Part shown: piece by piece, positions 25,137 to 33,386 of the stretch | Layout of the letters: each line of letters begins with the position of its first letter | Numbering within the stretch: the stretch's first letter is position 1 | NCBI GenBank assembly: GCA_001816455.1 | Contig: MHCB01000003.1 | Span: 1 to 38,936, forward strand | Length of the DNA: 38,936 nt | Reading direction: 5' to 3' | Origin: Candidatus Blackburnbacteria bacterium RIFCSPHIGHO2_12_FULL_44_25 | Lineage (GTDB): Bacteria > Patescibacteriota > Microgenomatia > UBA8517 > UBA10165 | Program-made: the position numbers and the translations under genes | The notes under the pieces: model-generated | Seen by the model: the letters and a program-made list of their open reading frames with translations, nothing else | What the model was told of the DNA's origin: nothing | Databases searched by the model: none

Positions 25137-26255
25137 ATGAAACTCTCTGTTCTCCAAGAAGACCTACTAAAAAGTGTTGCGCTCGCCTCCAAATTTACCT
25201 CCAGTAAAGCCCAACTCCCCATACTTGGAAACATACTCCTCCGAGCAAAGGAAGGAAAACTCCAATTAGCAGCAACCAATCTGGAAACCGGAATATCAAC
25301 TAAACTCCCTGCAAAAATTGAAAAGGAAGGAGAAATTACTGTCCCAGCAAAAATTATACTTGAACTCATAAGCCATTTCCGCCCCGGTCAAGTTTTATTA
25401 GAAGAAGAAAAGGGACAGCTAAAAGTTTCCTCTCAAAACGCCAAAGCCAGCGTTTCGGGGCTGTCTACTAAAGAATTTCCCAATGTCCCAAATAGTCTTA
25501 ATAAAAAGTCTTTTTCCTTAAAAAAAGAAACAATTTCAGTTTTGTCAAAAGAAGTTTGTTTTGCGGCAGCCTCAATGGATACAAGACCTGTTTTAAGCGG
25601 AGTATACATTAAAATTGGGAATAATCCCGTCGCCGTAGCAACAGACGGTTTTAGACTGTCTTACAAAGACTTAAAAAGCGAGAATAGTGTCGTTTTGAAG
25701 GACAAAGAAAGAACAAGTTTTCTTCTACCAGCAACAATTATCCAAGAGTTAGGAAAATCTCTAAATCCCCAAAGCGAAGACATTAATGTTGAATTAAACG
25801 ACAAAGAAGGTCAAATTATATTTGAATCCGAGGAAGCAGTTTTAACAGCAAGACTCATAGAGGGCCAGTTTCCAGATTATCAAAAAGTACTTCCGAAGGG
25901 GTGGTCCGTAAAAACAGAAATATCAAAAGACGAACTATTGCAAGGAGTCAAAGCAGCCAGTGTGTTTGCCAAAGAGGCAGGAAGTGTCATCAAACTAAGT
26001 TTCAAAAAAGACGGCCTAAGTATTTCAAGTGAAAGTAATCTTTATGGAAGCGAAGAAATATCAATAGATTCGCGTGTAGAAGGAGAAGAACTAACAATTG
26101 CTTTCAATTACAAATTCGTTCTAGATTTTCTAAACTCGATAACTGGAGACAGTGTTTTAATCCAAACTCAAAGCGCGACCTCACCAACACTTTTCCAAAA
26201 TACAAAAGACGACTCCTACAAACACATAATAATGCCCGTTCGCCTACAAAGTTAA
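25137..26255 (+). CDS. dnaN: DNA polymerase III beta clamp
   Basis: 'MKLSVLQEDLLKSVALASKFTSSKAQLPILGNILLRAKEGKLQLAATNLETGISTKLPAKIEKEGEITVPAKIILELI' and C-term 'HIIMPVRL'. Confidence 0.97.
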   Translation: MKLSVLQEDLLKSVALASKFTSSKAQLPILGNILLRAKEGKLQLAATNLETGISTKLPAKIEKEGEITVPAKIILELISHFRPGQVLLEEEKGQLKVSSQNAKASVSGLSTKEFPNVPNSLNKKSFSLKKETISVLSKEVCFAAASMDTRPVLSGVYIKIGNNPVAVATDGFRLSYKDLKSENSVVLKDKERTSFLLPATIIQELGKSLNPQSEDINVELNDKEGQIIFESEEAVLTARLIEGQFPDYQKVLPKGWSVKTEISKDELLQGVKAASVFAKEAGSVIKLSFKKDGLSISSESNLYGSEEISIDSRVEGEELTIAFNYKFVLDFLNSITGDSVLIQTQSATSPTLFQNTKDDSYKHIIMPVRLQS

Positions 26256-26263
26256 AATCAGCC

Positions 26264-27247
26264 TTATTTCTTAACATACCTTGACTTAACCGCCGGTATG
26301 TAAATATAAACAGGGACTTCCCCAGCTTCCGTTCTCGCTTTCCCGTCAAGAGTGTAAACAGGCAAAAGCGCAGTTGGGTTCTCAGGAGAATATAAAAGTC
26401 CCAGCTCAATAAGCTCAATACTTATCTGGCTAGGCACCAAAAGAAGCGGCGTTTCTGACGCTTCACCAAGGCTTAACATTTTACCTTCTACAACAAATGC
26501 ATTTTTTATTTCCTCTAAATTTTTCAACGGATAGGGAACCTGCATTACGGGTGTCGTAAAACCACTCCTATAAATCAAACCATAAATTTTTCCATCCTTA
26601 CCCAAATAAGCTGAAACAAGAGGTGTTTTAGGGTTAGTATCAACAATTTTTATCTTGTCGAAAGTGGGGTCTGCCGAAACTTCCAGTAAACTATCGTTAA
26701 ATACAGACACCGTTTTTTCAAAAGCAAAGTCAACGCCCGAAACATCCAAATCATTTAAGGTTAAAACGTTTTTAACAAAGTCAATACCAGTCTGCTCAGA
26801 AGGAAGATCGCCTTCGGTAGGTGGAGAAGCAAGGGACGGATCCTGACCAAGACTTATGTCCAAAGGAGAAAGCCTTATAGATAAACTTTGTGAGCCCGAC
26901 AACCACAAGTAATAATCTCCAAAAGTAGCGTCTTGAGATATGTTAGAAGGCTCTTCAGGAAACCCAAACGTTTTTGCCAGTACCTTTGCTTGTAAAGGGG
27001 TCATGGCCCGCGGAGAGGTCTTATACACGGCCATCTGAGTAGGGAGCACAGTAGAAACAAATGTTACTTGAGTAGAAGTTAAAACACTCTGCCCAGGCAA
27101 CTTCGGATAAGATATAACTGGTAAGTCGGGTAAATCCTCCTTTCTCTCTCTTGATCTCCCTTGAATCCACAGAAACAACAAAAGCACAGCAGAAGCAGTA
27201 ATCAAGAATAAAAACCAGTTTTTTTTAACAAAACCCATCATAATCAA
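26264..27247 (-). CDS. Hypothetical membrane-anchored protein
   Basis: ORF of 327 aa with N-terminal TM 'NWFLFLITASAVLLLFLWIQ'; no family recognised. Confidence 0.7.
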   Translation of the reverse strand: MIMMGFVKKNWFLFLITASAVLLLFLWIQGRSRERKEDLPDLPVISYPKLPGQSVLTSTQVTFVSTVLPTQMAVYKTSPRAMTPLQAKVLAKTFGFPEEPSNISQDATFGDYYLWLSGSQSLSIRLSPLDISLGQDPSLASPPTEGDLPSEQTGIDFVKNVLTLNDLDVSGVDFAFEKTVSVFNDSLLEVSADPTFDKIKIVDTNPKTPLVSAYLGKDGKIYGLIYRSGFTTPVMQVPYPLKNLEEIKNAFVVEGKMLSLGEASETPLLLVPSQISIELIELGLLYSPENPTALLPVYTLDGKARTEAGEVPVYIYIPAVKSRYVKK

Positions 27248-29346
27248 CGTTTACATGTAGCCGGCGGCCAAATGCTTCCTACATCAGGCGAACACAAAAG
27301 GTAAGGAGCTATCTTACCTCCTCGAACCTCATAATGTAAATGGTTTGGATCACCATCTTGACGAGGAACGCCTTCTGCCCCGACTATACCCACAACATAC
27401 CCCTTGCTTACCTTTTTTGTTTCACCAGCTCCTAAAGCTACAGTCCTCATGTGGGCATACAAAGTTGAAATCTTTTTACCCCTGCAAACAGTCTCTATGG
27501 TGACCCATTGACCATAGCCTGGATACATATCAGGTTGTCTGGTGGCAATACCTCCATGTGTCGCCATAACTCCCTGCCCGGTAATAAGTTTTCCGTCAGC
27601 ATGTCCAATATCAATAGCCTCAAAACCAGCATGGCTAAATGATCCCCCAGGGCCTTGTGTAATCCTACCAAATGCCGTAGGCCATTCAGAAGGACACTCC
27701 TCTGGAGGATTACCAACAATTACACTGAAACTGTTTGAAGAAGTTTGAGTGTTGGTTTGACTTGCCACCTCAGCATGCGCCACAACAGATATAGTTACAC
27801 TGCTATCTTTCAACGAATCGTCCAACTCCACCTCGACCTCTTTTGTTTTATCGGTAGTCCAACTAAGATCGCCACCCTTAATACTCTTAGACCCATCTTT
27901 GTTAGTTGCCGTAACAGTCGTCGTTGCCGATAAAGATTTAAACGGCTCTTTTTCCTCCTTTATTGTTATAATAAATTTAACCTTCACAGGTAAATCCTCG
28001 TTCTTCATGTTTACCCGGCTAGCCTTTATATCTATCTGAACATACTGTGACCCTTGAGGAGTCGGAGGACCACTACCTTGTTGCCCTGCCACAAGCGCCG
28101 CGTGTTGGTTGCCTATAGAGCTTAATCCTGGTATGACAGCAAAGCCACTACCCAATATGATCAACAAAAGAACAGCAACCAAAACGCCACCACCTATAGC
28201 TGCCCCGGTAGGATTCAAGAGTGCCAAACGCGCACCAAAAACCGCCATCTGTCTTCCTAGCCACGAACCGGCTCCGCGCATAGCCCCAGCAGCCAGTCCT
28301 CGTCCTCCAATTGAGCCTTGGGAAACGGCGGTCTTCAATGCCGATCCGGCAGTTTGTCTTATTGTTGAACCCAACGGTAAACCAGGAGTAGGAACAGGAG
28401 CGCTTGGCGTCCCGACACGAATAAAATTACGAGCAGAGTTCAGGTCTATTTGTAAAAAAGACGGGCGATCATAAGCCGGCCGAGCATCTTCCTCCTGAAA
28501 ACGGCTTGGTGGTATTAAAACATACGAACCGACCCCGCGAGGCAACTGCCCTGTGGCTTGAACTTCAACCTCTCGGCTTACATCCGGCAAACCTTGTTGT
28601 AGAAGTTTCATCTCCTCTGTTTGAGCAAGCTGAGGTTCTTCCCTGGCAAATTGCCCTAGTGCTTGCTGCAATTTTTCTTGTGTAGACCTGGGTAGTGGTA
28701 TGAGACCAAACGTCAAAGGAGAAAAAATTTCCTTAAATTGGTCCAAAATCAACTCCTGCCAACTTTTTGGCTTGAGAGCAAGCCGAAGCATTGAGGCAGC
28801 ATGTTTTTCTCTCAGTCGTTCTGCAAGTCTTGAGTCTTCCGAACCCTCTTGAGTAGTAGGAGAACTAACAATAGGAGCAACTCGCCTTGTTGGTCCCATC
28901 CGAACAAACTGAAGCCCAGGGTCCAACGCTTCCTCGTCCGGCCCGGGAGTTTGCCCCTCCGAAGCCTGCGGTGTATGTTTCTGAAGAGACTGCCAGGCCG
29001 CAAGTTGAGATTTCTGAGACAAAGCTTCCTGAACCGGGCTTTGATAAGTTGGTTGTGCCGGTTGAGTCTGTGGAGATTGTGGAGATTGAGGTTCAGTTGC
29101 CCTTTCCTCGCCAGATCTTATTCGACCCGGCCGTGTCGTTAAAGTAGATGCATCATAAACAGTCCCGGGAGTAACTTCTTTGCCTACTGGTGGCGGAGGG
29201 AAAGGGGGAGTCTCTTGAGTTTTAGTAGGGATCGTTGGGCGCGGTCCGTGCTTACGAAAAAAATTCCGAGCGACAGTTTCTCGTGCATCAGAAACAGCAT
29301 TCCCTATTAAATCAAACAAACCACGCGATTTCTGAGCCATGCCCAA
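27244..29346 (-). CDS. M23-type metallopeptidase domain protein with TM anchor, T4SS-associated
   Basis: C-term 'FSHAGFEAIDIGHADGKLITGQGVMATHGGIATRQ...YGQWVTIET...STLYAHM...GYVVGIVGAEG...NHLHYEVRGG' (LytM/M23 pattern with HLHYE); TM 'GGGVLVAVLLLIILGSGFAVIPGL'. Confidence 0.85.
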   Translation of the reverse strand: MGMAQKSRGLFDLIGNAVSDARETVARNFFRKHGPRPTIPTKTQETPPFPPPPVGKEVTPGTVYDASTLTTRPGRIRSGEERATEPQSPQSPQTQPAQPTYQSPVQEALSQKSQLAAWQSLQKHTPQASEGQTPGPDEEALDPGLQFVRMGPTRRVAPIVSSPTTQEGSEDSRLAERLREKHAASMLRLALKPKSWQELILDQFKEIFSPLTFGLIPLPRSTQEKLQQALGQFAREEPQLAQTEEMKLLQQGLPDVSREVEVQATGQLPRGVGSYVLIPPSRFQEEDARPAYDRPSFLQIDLNSARNFIRVGTPSAPVPTPGLPLGSTIRQTAGSALKTAVSQGSIGGRGLAAGAMRGAGSWLGRQMAVFGARLALLNPTGAAIGGGVLVAVLLLIILGSGFAVIPGLSSIGNQHAALVAGQQGSGPPTPQGSQYVQIDIKASRVNMKNEDLPVKVKFIITIKEEKEPFKSLSATTTVTATNKDGSKSIKGGDLSWTTDKTKEVEVELDDSLKDSSVTISVVAHAEVASQTNTQTSSNSFSVIVGNPPEECPSEWPTAFGRITQGPGGSFSHAGFEAIDIGHADGKLITGQGVMATHGGIATRQPDMYPGYGQWVTIETVCRGKKISTLYAHMRTVALGAGETKKVSKGYVVGIVGAEGVPRQDGDPNHLHYEVRGGKIAPYLLCSPDVGSIWPPATCKR

Positions 29347-29397
29347 TTGTATCGCATTTTAATCAATGTTACTGATTTATAGCAGCATTCAAGAAAA

Positions 29398-29677
29398 CTC
29401 CAGACTTTCAGTCTGGAGATGAATTGAACGCTGATATGTCATCCTCCTTTAGAGGAGACCCCGCTCTTCAGAGCGGGGAGGATGTCATACAAATTCCAAA
29501 CCCGCATTGAACTGAATAGTTTTTTTGCATAGTTTTCCTTACTTGGCAAAAAACTCTTCCAATTGTGCAAACAATTGAGAGTGACTGTTGCGTAGTTTCC
29601 TACCGCAAAGCGGCAAGGTCTTACGAAGTAAGTTCTTATCGAAGCATACAGCAAGGTTCTCCGATTCCCAATCGGAG
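29398..29677. repeat. Intergenic hairpin array (at least six stems), possible IS200/IS605-type relic
   Basis: CTCCAGACT-TTC-AGTCTGGAG (29398-29418); CCCCGCTC-TTCA-GAGCGGGG (29459-29478) within outer arms CATCCTCC/GGAGGATG (29440-29484); ACTCT..AATTGT-GCAA-ACAATT..AGAGT (29553-29582); CCGC-AAA-GCGG (29603-29613); CTTAC-GAA-GTAAG (29620-29632); CTCCGATT-CCC-AATCGGAG (29659-29677). Confidence 0.85.
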
Positions 29678-29681
29678 GTTC

Positions 29682-31646
29682 TTACTCTTCTTCTACTTGG
29701 TAAATCGGCCCTGCTGGCTGCGAAGGCGGTTGTGGGGGAGTAGGTGGTATTACGGGAACTAGCACCACAGGAGCAGTCTGTTGTGTTGGCATTGCCTGTG
29801 TTGGGTTGCCCTGAGTCCCGAGTCCCGAGTCCCGAGTCTTTCTTTCCACCTCCCTCTCTTCAACAGTCTCCGAAGGCTTCGTGCTTACTAGTTTATATTC
29901 TTCTTCCGACGCAACAACCCGAATTGCAACATGATTGGATCCCGCAAAAAAGATCCCTTCTCCAATATCTGACGCCAAAAGTAACTGCTTCTCTCCTTGA
30001 GAAAGCTTAAAAACCTCTCCAACAGTGTCGATTGCAGTAGGGGACTGTTTCATGAGAAGCCTTAAAGCAGAATTTGTAACAATAGCTTTTCCAATGTCCA
30101 AAGATAAAAAGTCTTGAACGTCCTGGGTAATAGTGGTCAATCCCAAGTAGTACTTTCGCGAACGTTTTGCAACGGAATACAAAAACGCCGCCGTATCAGG
30201 GTACCGCATCATATGCCAAGCCTCGTCAACTATTAATATCCTTTTCTTCAAAGTTTCCTTTACCCTAGTCCATATAAAATCCAAGATCACAAACATCGCA
30301 ATTGGGCGAAGTGCCTCTTCTAAATCTCGAACCGAAAAGACAGTAAAAGGGTTAGTTAAATTAATGTTTGTGTGCTGATCAAAAATTCCAGCAAATGACC
30401 CCTTTACAAATTTCTCTAATCTATCCGCCAAAGATCTGCTAACCTGATCCTCCATACCAATTAAAGTCTTATAAAGATCCTCCATCAAAGGCGGCGGCTT
30501 GGTTTGAGTAGTAGGGTCAGGTGTTATCCCCTTAGCCTTGTAGGTTGCAATTAGAGCCCTGTCCAAAACCGCCTGCTCCGAAGGATTAAGCGTCCCCATT
30601 ATTACCCCAAACAAAGAATGTAAAGACAAAATCTTAAGACTAAGTTGATTCTCCTCGTCCTGCCGAACGGTTGACAAGTCAAAAGGGTTAATCTTAGCCT
30701 GAGAACCAAAAGAAAAAGATATAAATTCTCCCCCTACAGCCCCTGCTAGTTTTTGATACTCCTGCTCAGGATCAATAATAAAAACCTCAGCCCCAAACAT
30801 TAACGAACGCAAAGCCTCAAGTTTTACAGCAAACGATTTTCCCGCGCCCGAAGTAGCAAAAATAACCGAGTTGTAATTCTCCAAACTAAATCTATCAAAA
30901 ACTACCAAAGAATCATTATCTTCGTTTATCCCATACAAAACCCCTCGGTCAGAAGAAAGTTCAGCCGACGAAAAGGGAAAAGTTGTAGCCAAAGAAGTAC
31001 TATCCATGTTTCGGGTTATAGATAGCCGATCTTCCCCCAAAGGTAGAGTCGTTAAGAATCCATCCTCCATCCTCAAACTTGTTTTTTTTGCAACAATAAG
31101 GATAGATCCCAAAGTAGACTCAACCTGCGCCGTTATATTGTTTAACTCTTCCAAATTCGAAGCAGGAATCGTTATGTAAAAGGAAAACTGAAAAAACCGT
31201 TCAGCCCCCTTTACTAGTTGCTCTTGAAGACCCCTGGCATCCTCAAGTTTTGCTTCTGTCGAAGGGTTAAGTATCTTTCCGCGCTGAATATCCGTTGCAA
31301 TCTCAGCCTCCATCTCAGTAATTTTGCGTCGAAGGTCATCCAAGACCCCTTTTCCCTGGACAGGATAAATAAAGAAAGAAAGATCTAAAGAATGGTCAAA
31401 GTTTATAACCGGATCGAGCCAGCCAGGATAGACAAACCGGGGATACCCGGAAATAAACAAGGTTCTAAAATACCTTTCGTTTATTATCATATAATCAAAA
31501 TCAATCTCAATTTTCTTTGGAGCAATAATGTCCTGGATCGACTTACTTGTAGTCGGTTTTTTTTCAAGATTTGTGGGGACAGACCCAGTAGTCGGGTGGT
31601 TAACACCAGATTTCTTAAACATTGATAGCGGATTTGGTAATTGCAT
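29682..31646 (-). CDS. virB4: VirB4-type T4SS ATPase
   Basis: Walker A 'ATSGAGKSFAVKLEALRSLMFGAEVFIIDPEQEYQKLA', Walker B 'KRILIVDEAWHMMRYPDTAAFLYSVAKRSRKYYLGLTTITQDVQDFL'. Confidence 0.93.
   Translation of the reverse strand: MQLPNPLSMFKKSGVNHPTTGSVPTNLEKKPTTSKSIQDIIAPKKIEIDFDYMIINERYFRTLFISGYPRFVYPGWLDPVINFDHSLDLSFFIYPVQGKGVLDDLRRKITEMEAEIATDIQRGKILNPSTEAKLEDARGLQEQLVKGAERFFQFSFYITIPASNLEELNNITAQVESTLGSILIVAKKTSLRMEDGFLTTLPLGEDRLSITRNMDSTSLATTFPFSSAELSSDRGVLYGINEDNDSLVVFDRFSLENYNSVIFATSGAGKSFAVKLEALRSLMFGAEVFIIDPEQEYQKLAGAVGGEFISFSFGSQAKINPFDLSTVRQDEENQLSLKILSLHSLFGVIMGTLNPSEQAVLDRALIATYKAKGITPDPTTQTKPPPLMEDLYKTLIGMEDQVSRSLADRLEKFVKGSFAGIFDQHTNINLTNPFTVFSVRDLEEALRPIAMFVILDFIWTRVKETLKKRILIVDEAWHMMRYPDTAAFLYSVAKRSRKYYLGLTTITQDVQDFLSLDIGKAIVTNSALRLLMKQSPTAIDTVGEVFKLSQGEKQLLLASDIGEGIFFAGSNHVAIRVVASEEEYKLVSTKPSETVEEREVERKTRDSGLGTQGNPTQAMPTQQTAPVVLVPVIPPTPPQPPSQPAGPIYQVEEE
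29813..29838. repeat. 7-bp tandem repeat (gagtccc)n inside the virB4 3' end
   Basis: gagtccc x3 followed by gagtc; encodes RDSGLGTQ on the minus strand. Confidence 0.95.
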
Positions 31647-31661
31647 TATTGGTTCGACATC

Positions 31662-32318
31662 TTACGCTGTCGGTTGTGTTTGTGGAACATCGCCAACGTT
31701 TTCCGGATTATAGATTTTGAAAAGCAAAGTAGCGAGCTCCTCTGTAGTCAACTGCTCCACTCGAATTCCCAAACGCCCCACCTGGCGTGACAAGTGATCT
31801 CGTTTTGGGTAAAGTACCGTTTTTGCTTTTTTGATTACATACTCTTTCGAAAAAGGAAGCCGCTTCGTCTTCTTTGAAGTTACCGTCGAGATAAAATTAC
31901 TCGGAGTGACCCCAAGTTCAAAAGGAGAGAAGGGGATTATCATATAAAACTCTTTTTCCAAAACATTTCTCTTCTTCACAGTCTGCGAAATAAAGGTTCT
32001 ATAAGAAAGCATAAGGCTTTTTAACTTTTGATTAGTTTGCACTTTCTCCTGTTCGTCCAGATAATTCAAATATCGAGTGATGTCCTTCTTTTGAGAACGA
32101 ACCAAGATCTGAATTGGAAATGACAAAGAGTTAATCAAAGCCGCATACGCCAGAGTAACAGCTTCTTGTTCATTCTCGGAAAGCAAAGAAAAGTTTAATG
32201 CCGTAGAACGAAGTACCAACGCCGCTCCGCCATCTTTAGTCAGAACAATATCCTCAACAATATCCGAAACTATTATGTGGTGCTGCGCATAAGCAGAAAT
32301 TGGTAAGATTTTAGTCAT
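31662..32318 (-). CDS. TraC-like / VirB4 N-terminal-like T4SS accessory protein
   Basis: 'VLRSTALNFSLLSENEQEAVTLAYAALINSLSFPIQILVRSQKKDITRYLNYL' resembles TraC-like proteins next to PrgI and VirB4 in CPR/Gram-positive T4SS loci. Confidence 0.65.
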   Translation of the reverse strand: MTKILPISAYAQHHIIVSDIVEDIVLTKDGGAALVLRSTALNFSLLSENEQEAVTLAYAALINSLSFPIQILVRSQKKDITRYLNYLDEQEKVQTNQKLKSLMLSYRTFISQTVKKRNVLEKEFYMIIPFSPFELGVTPSNFISTVTSKKTKRLPFSKEYVIKKAKTVLYPKRDHLSRQVGRLGIRVEQLTTEELATLLFKIYNPENVGDVPQTQPTA

Positions 32319-32322
32319 AGAG

Positions 32323-33300
32323 TCAACCCTTCGCTTTGATCAATATCGGTGGAATGATCTCTCCTATTGCCTGCAGTTTAACCGCCTCAAACACCAAACC
32401 ATCCTTTTCTGTTTCAATCTCATACTCTCCATTTTTAAGCGACGTAACCGTTAAGAAATGTCCGACCTTGTTTGTTCTCAACGCGCGGACTGGGCTCCCA
32501 CCGACCTCCCGAATCTCCAAAATAGCTCCCTCTACAATCCGTCCGTCCTGAGTTAAAACCTGTCCGGTAATTGTGTTTGGGATAGTAGGAGGATTCGGCG
32601 GTGAAGCCTCAAGATTAAATATAGCCTGGGCCGCGTTGTTTTGCGCCGAAGGGTTCACCATTACAGGGGCAACATTTTGCGGAGTATAGGTAACATTTGG
32701 CGGGGGAGTGGTAGGTACCGAAGTAGGCGTCGGTTCAACCTTGACAGGCTGTGACGGGGGAACCGCAACAGGAGAAGAGTTTTCAGTAAAAGCCTGTTGT
32801 TGTATGGGGGCCGTGCGAATTTGGGTAGTTTGCGCAAAAAGATCAAGAACCCATGAGAAAAATTTTTTCTCATGTTGCTCAAAAGGCTCAACTATGGAAG
32901 GCTTTGGAATAGAGGACAAGTATTCTTGAGCCTTTTCTTCGCCTTGAGTTGAAACAATACCGTCTCCCACGGTAACTGTCGAACTTTGCTGGTAAACATC
33001 CTCAGACCCCCCATCCTGCCAGGCATAAACAGTAGGGGAGTATATCGCCTTTACAAAAGAAAAAATCCAATGAGAAAGTGGACGCTCTTCAATCGGCAAA
33101 AATGCCAATGCCGCGCCTCCTAATGCTGCCAGAGTAACCAAAGGCCAACGAACAAAGGCGGGAATAGGAGTCACAAAAAACAAAAAAGCCACACCAACCC
33201 CTCCTGCCAACTGCAGGAATTGTTTTAAAGTCATATCGCCTACAAGGCGAAACTCATAACTGGAAATCTCTTGTGGGACAGGGTGCTGTTGTAGAGGCAT
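32323..33300 (-). CDS. PrgI family protein fused to a C-terminal carboxypeptidase-regulatory-like beta-sandwich domain
   Basis: PrgI 'FRLVGDMTLKQFLQLAGGVGVAFLFFVTPIPAFVRWPLVTLAALGGAALAFLPIEERPLSHWIFSFVKAIYSPTVYAW'; C-term 'ITGQVLTQDGRIVEGAILEIREVGGSPVRALRTNKVGHFLTVTSLKNGEYEIETEKDGLVFEAVKL'. Confidence 0.85.
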   Translation of the reverse strand: MPLQQHPVPQEISSYEFRLVGDMTLKQFLQLAGGVGVAFLFFVTPIPAFVRWPLVTLAALGGAALAFLPIEERPLSHWIFSFVKAIYSPTVYAWQDGGSEDVYQQSSTVTVGDGIVSTQGEEKAQEYLSSIPKPSIVEPFEQHEKKFFSWVLDLFAQTTQIRTAPIQQQAFTENSSPVAVPPSQPVKVEPTPTSVPTTPPPNVTYTPQNVAPVMVNPSAQNNAAQAIFNLEASPPNPPTIPNTITGQVLTQDGRIVEGAILEIREVGGSPVRALRTNKVGHFLTVTSLKNGEYEIETEKDGLVFEAVKLQAIGEIIPPILIKAKG

Positions 33301-33386
33301 TCTTTTTTAACGTCACCCTTAACTTACCATATGAAAATAGCTTTGCAACAAACCTGTTTTCACAAAAACGAAAAAGGGAGAAAACC

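Noticed and set aside
29439-29654. 71-aa minus-strand ORF across the hairpin array
   Set aside because: Its sequence is just the translation of palindromic stems (e.g. YDILPALKSGVSSKGG); not a credible protein.
29398-29677. CRISPR array interpretation of the hairpin cluster
   Set aside because: Stems differ from each other and there is no conserved repeat/spacer periodicity; no cas genes.
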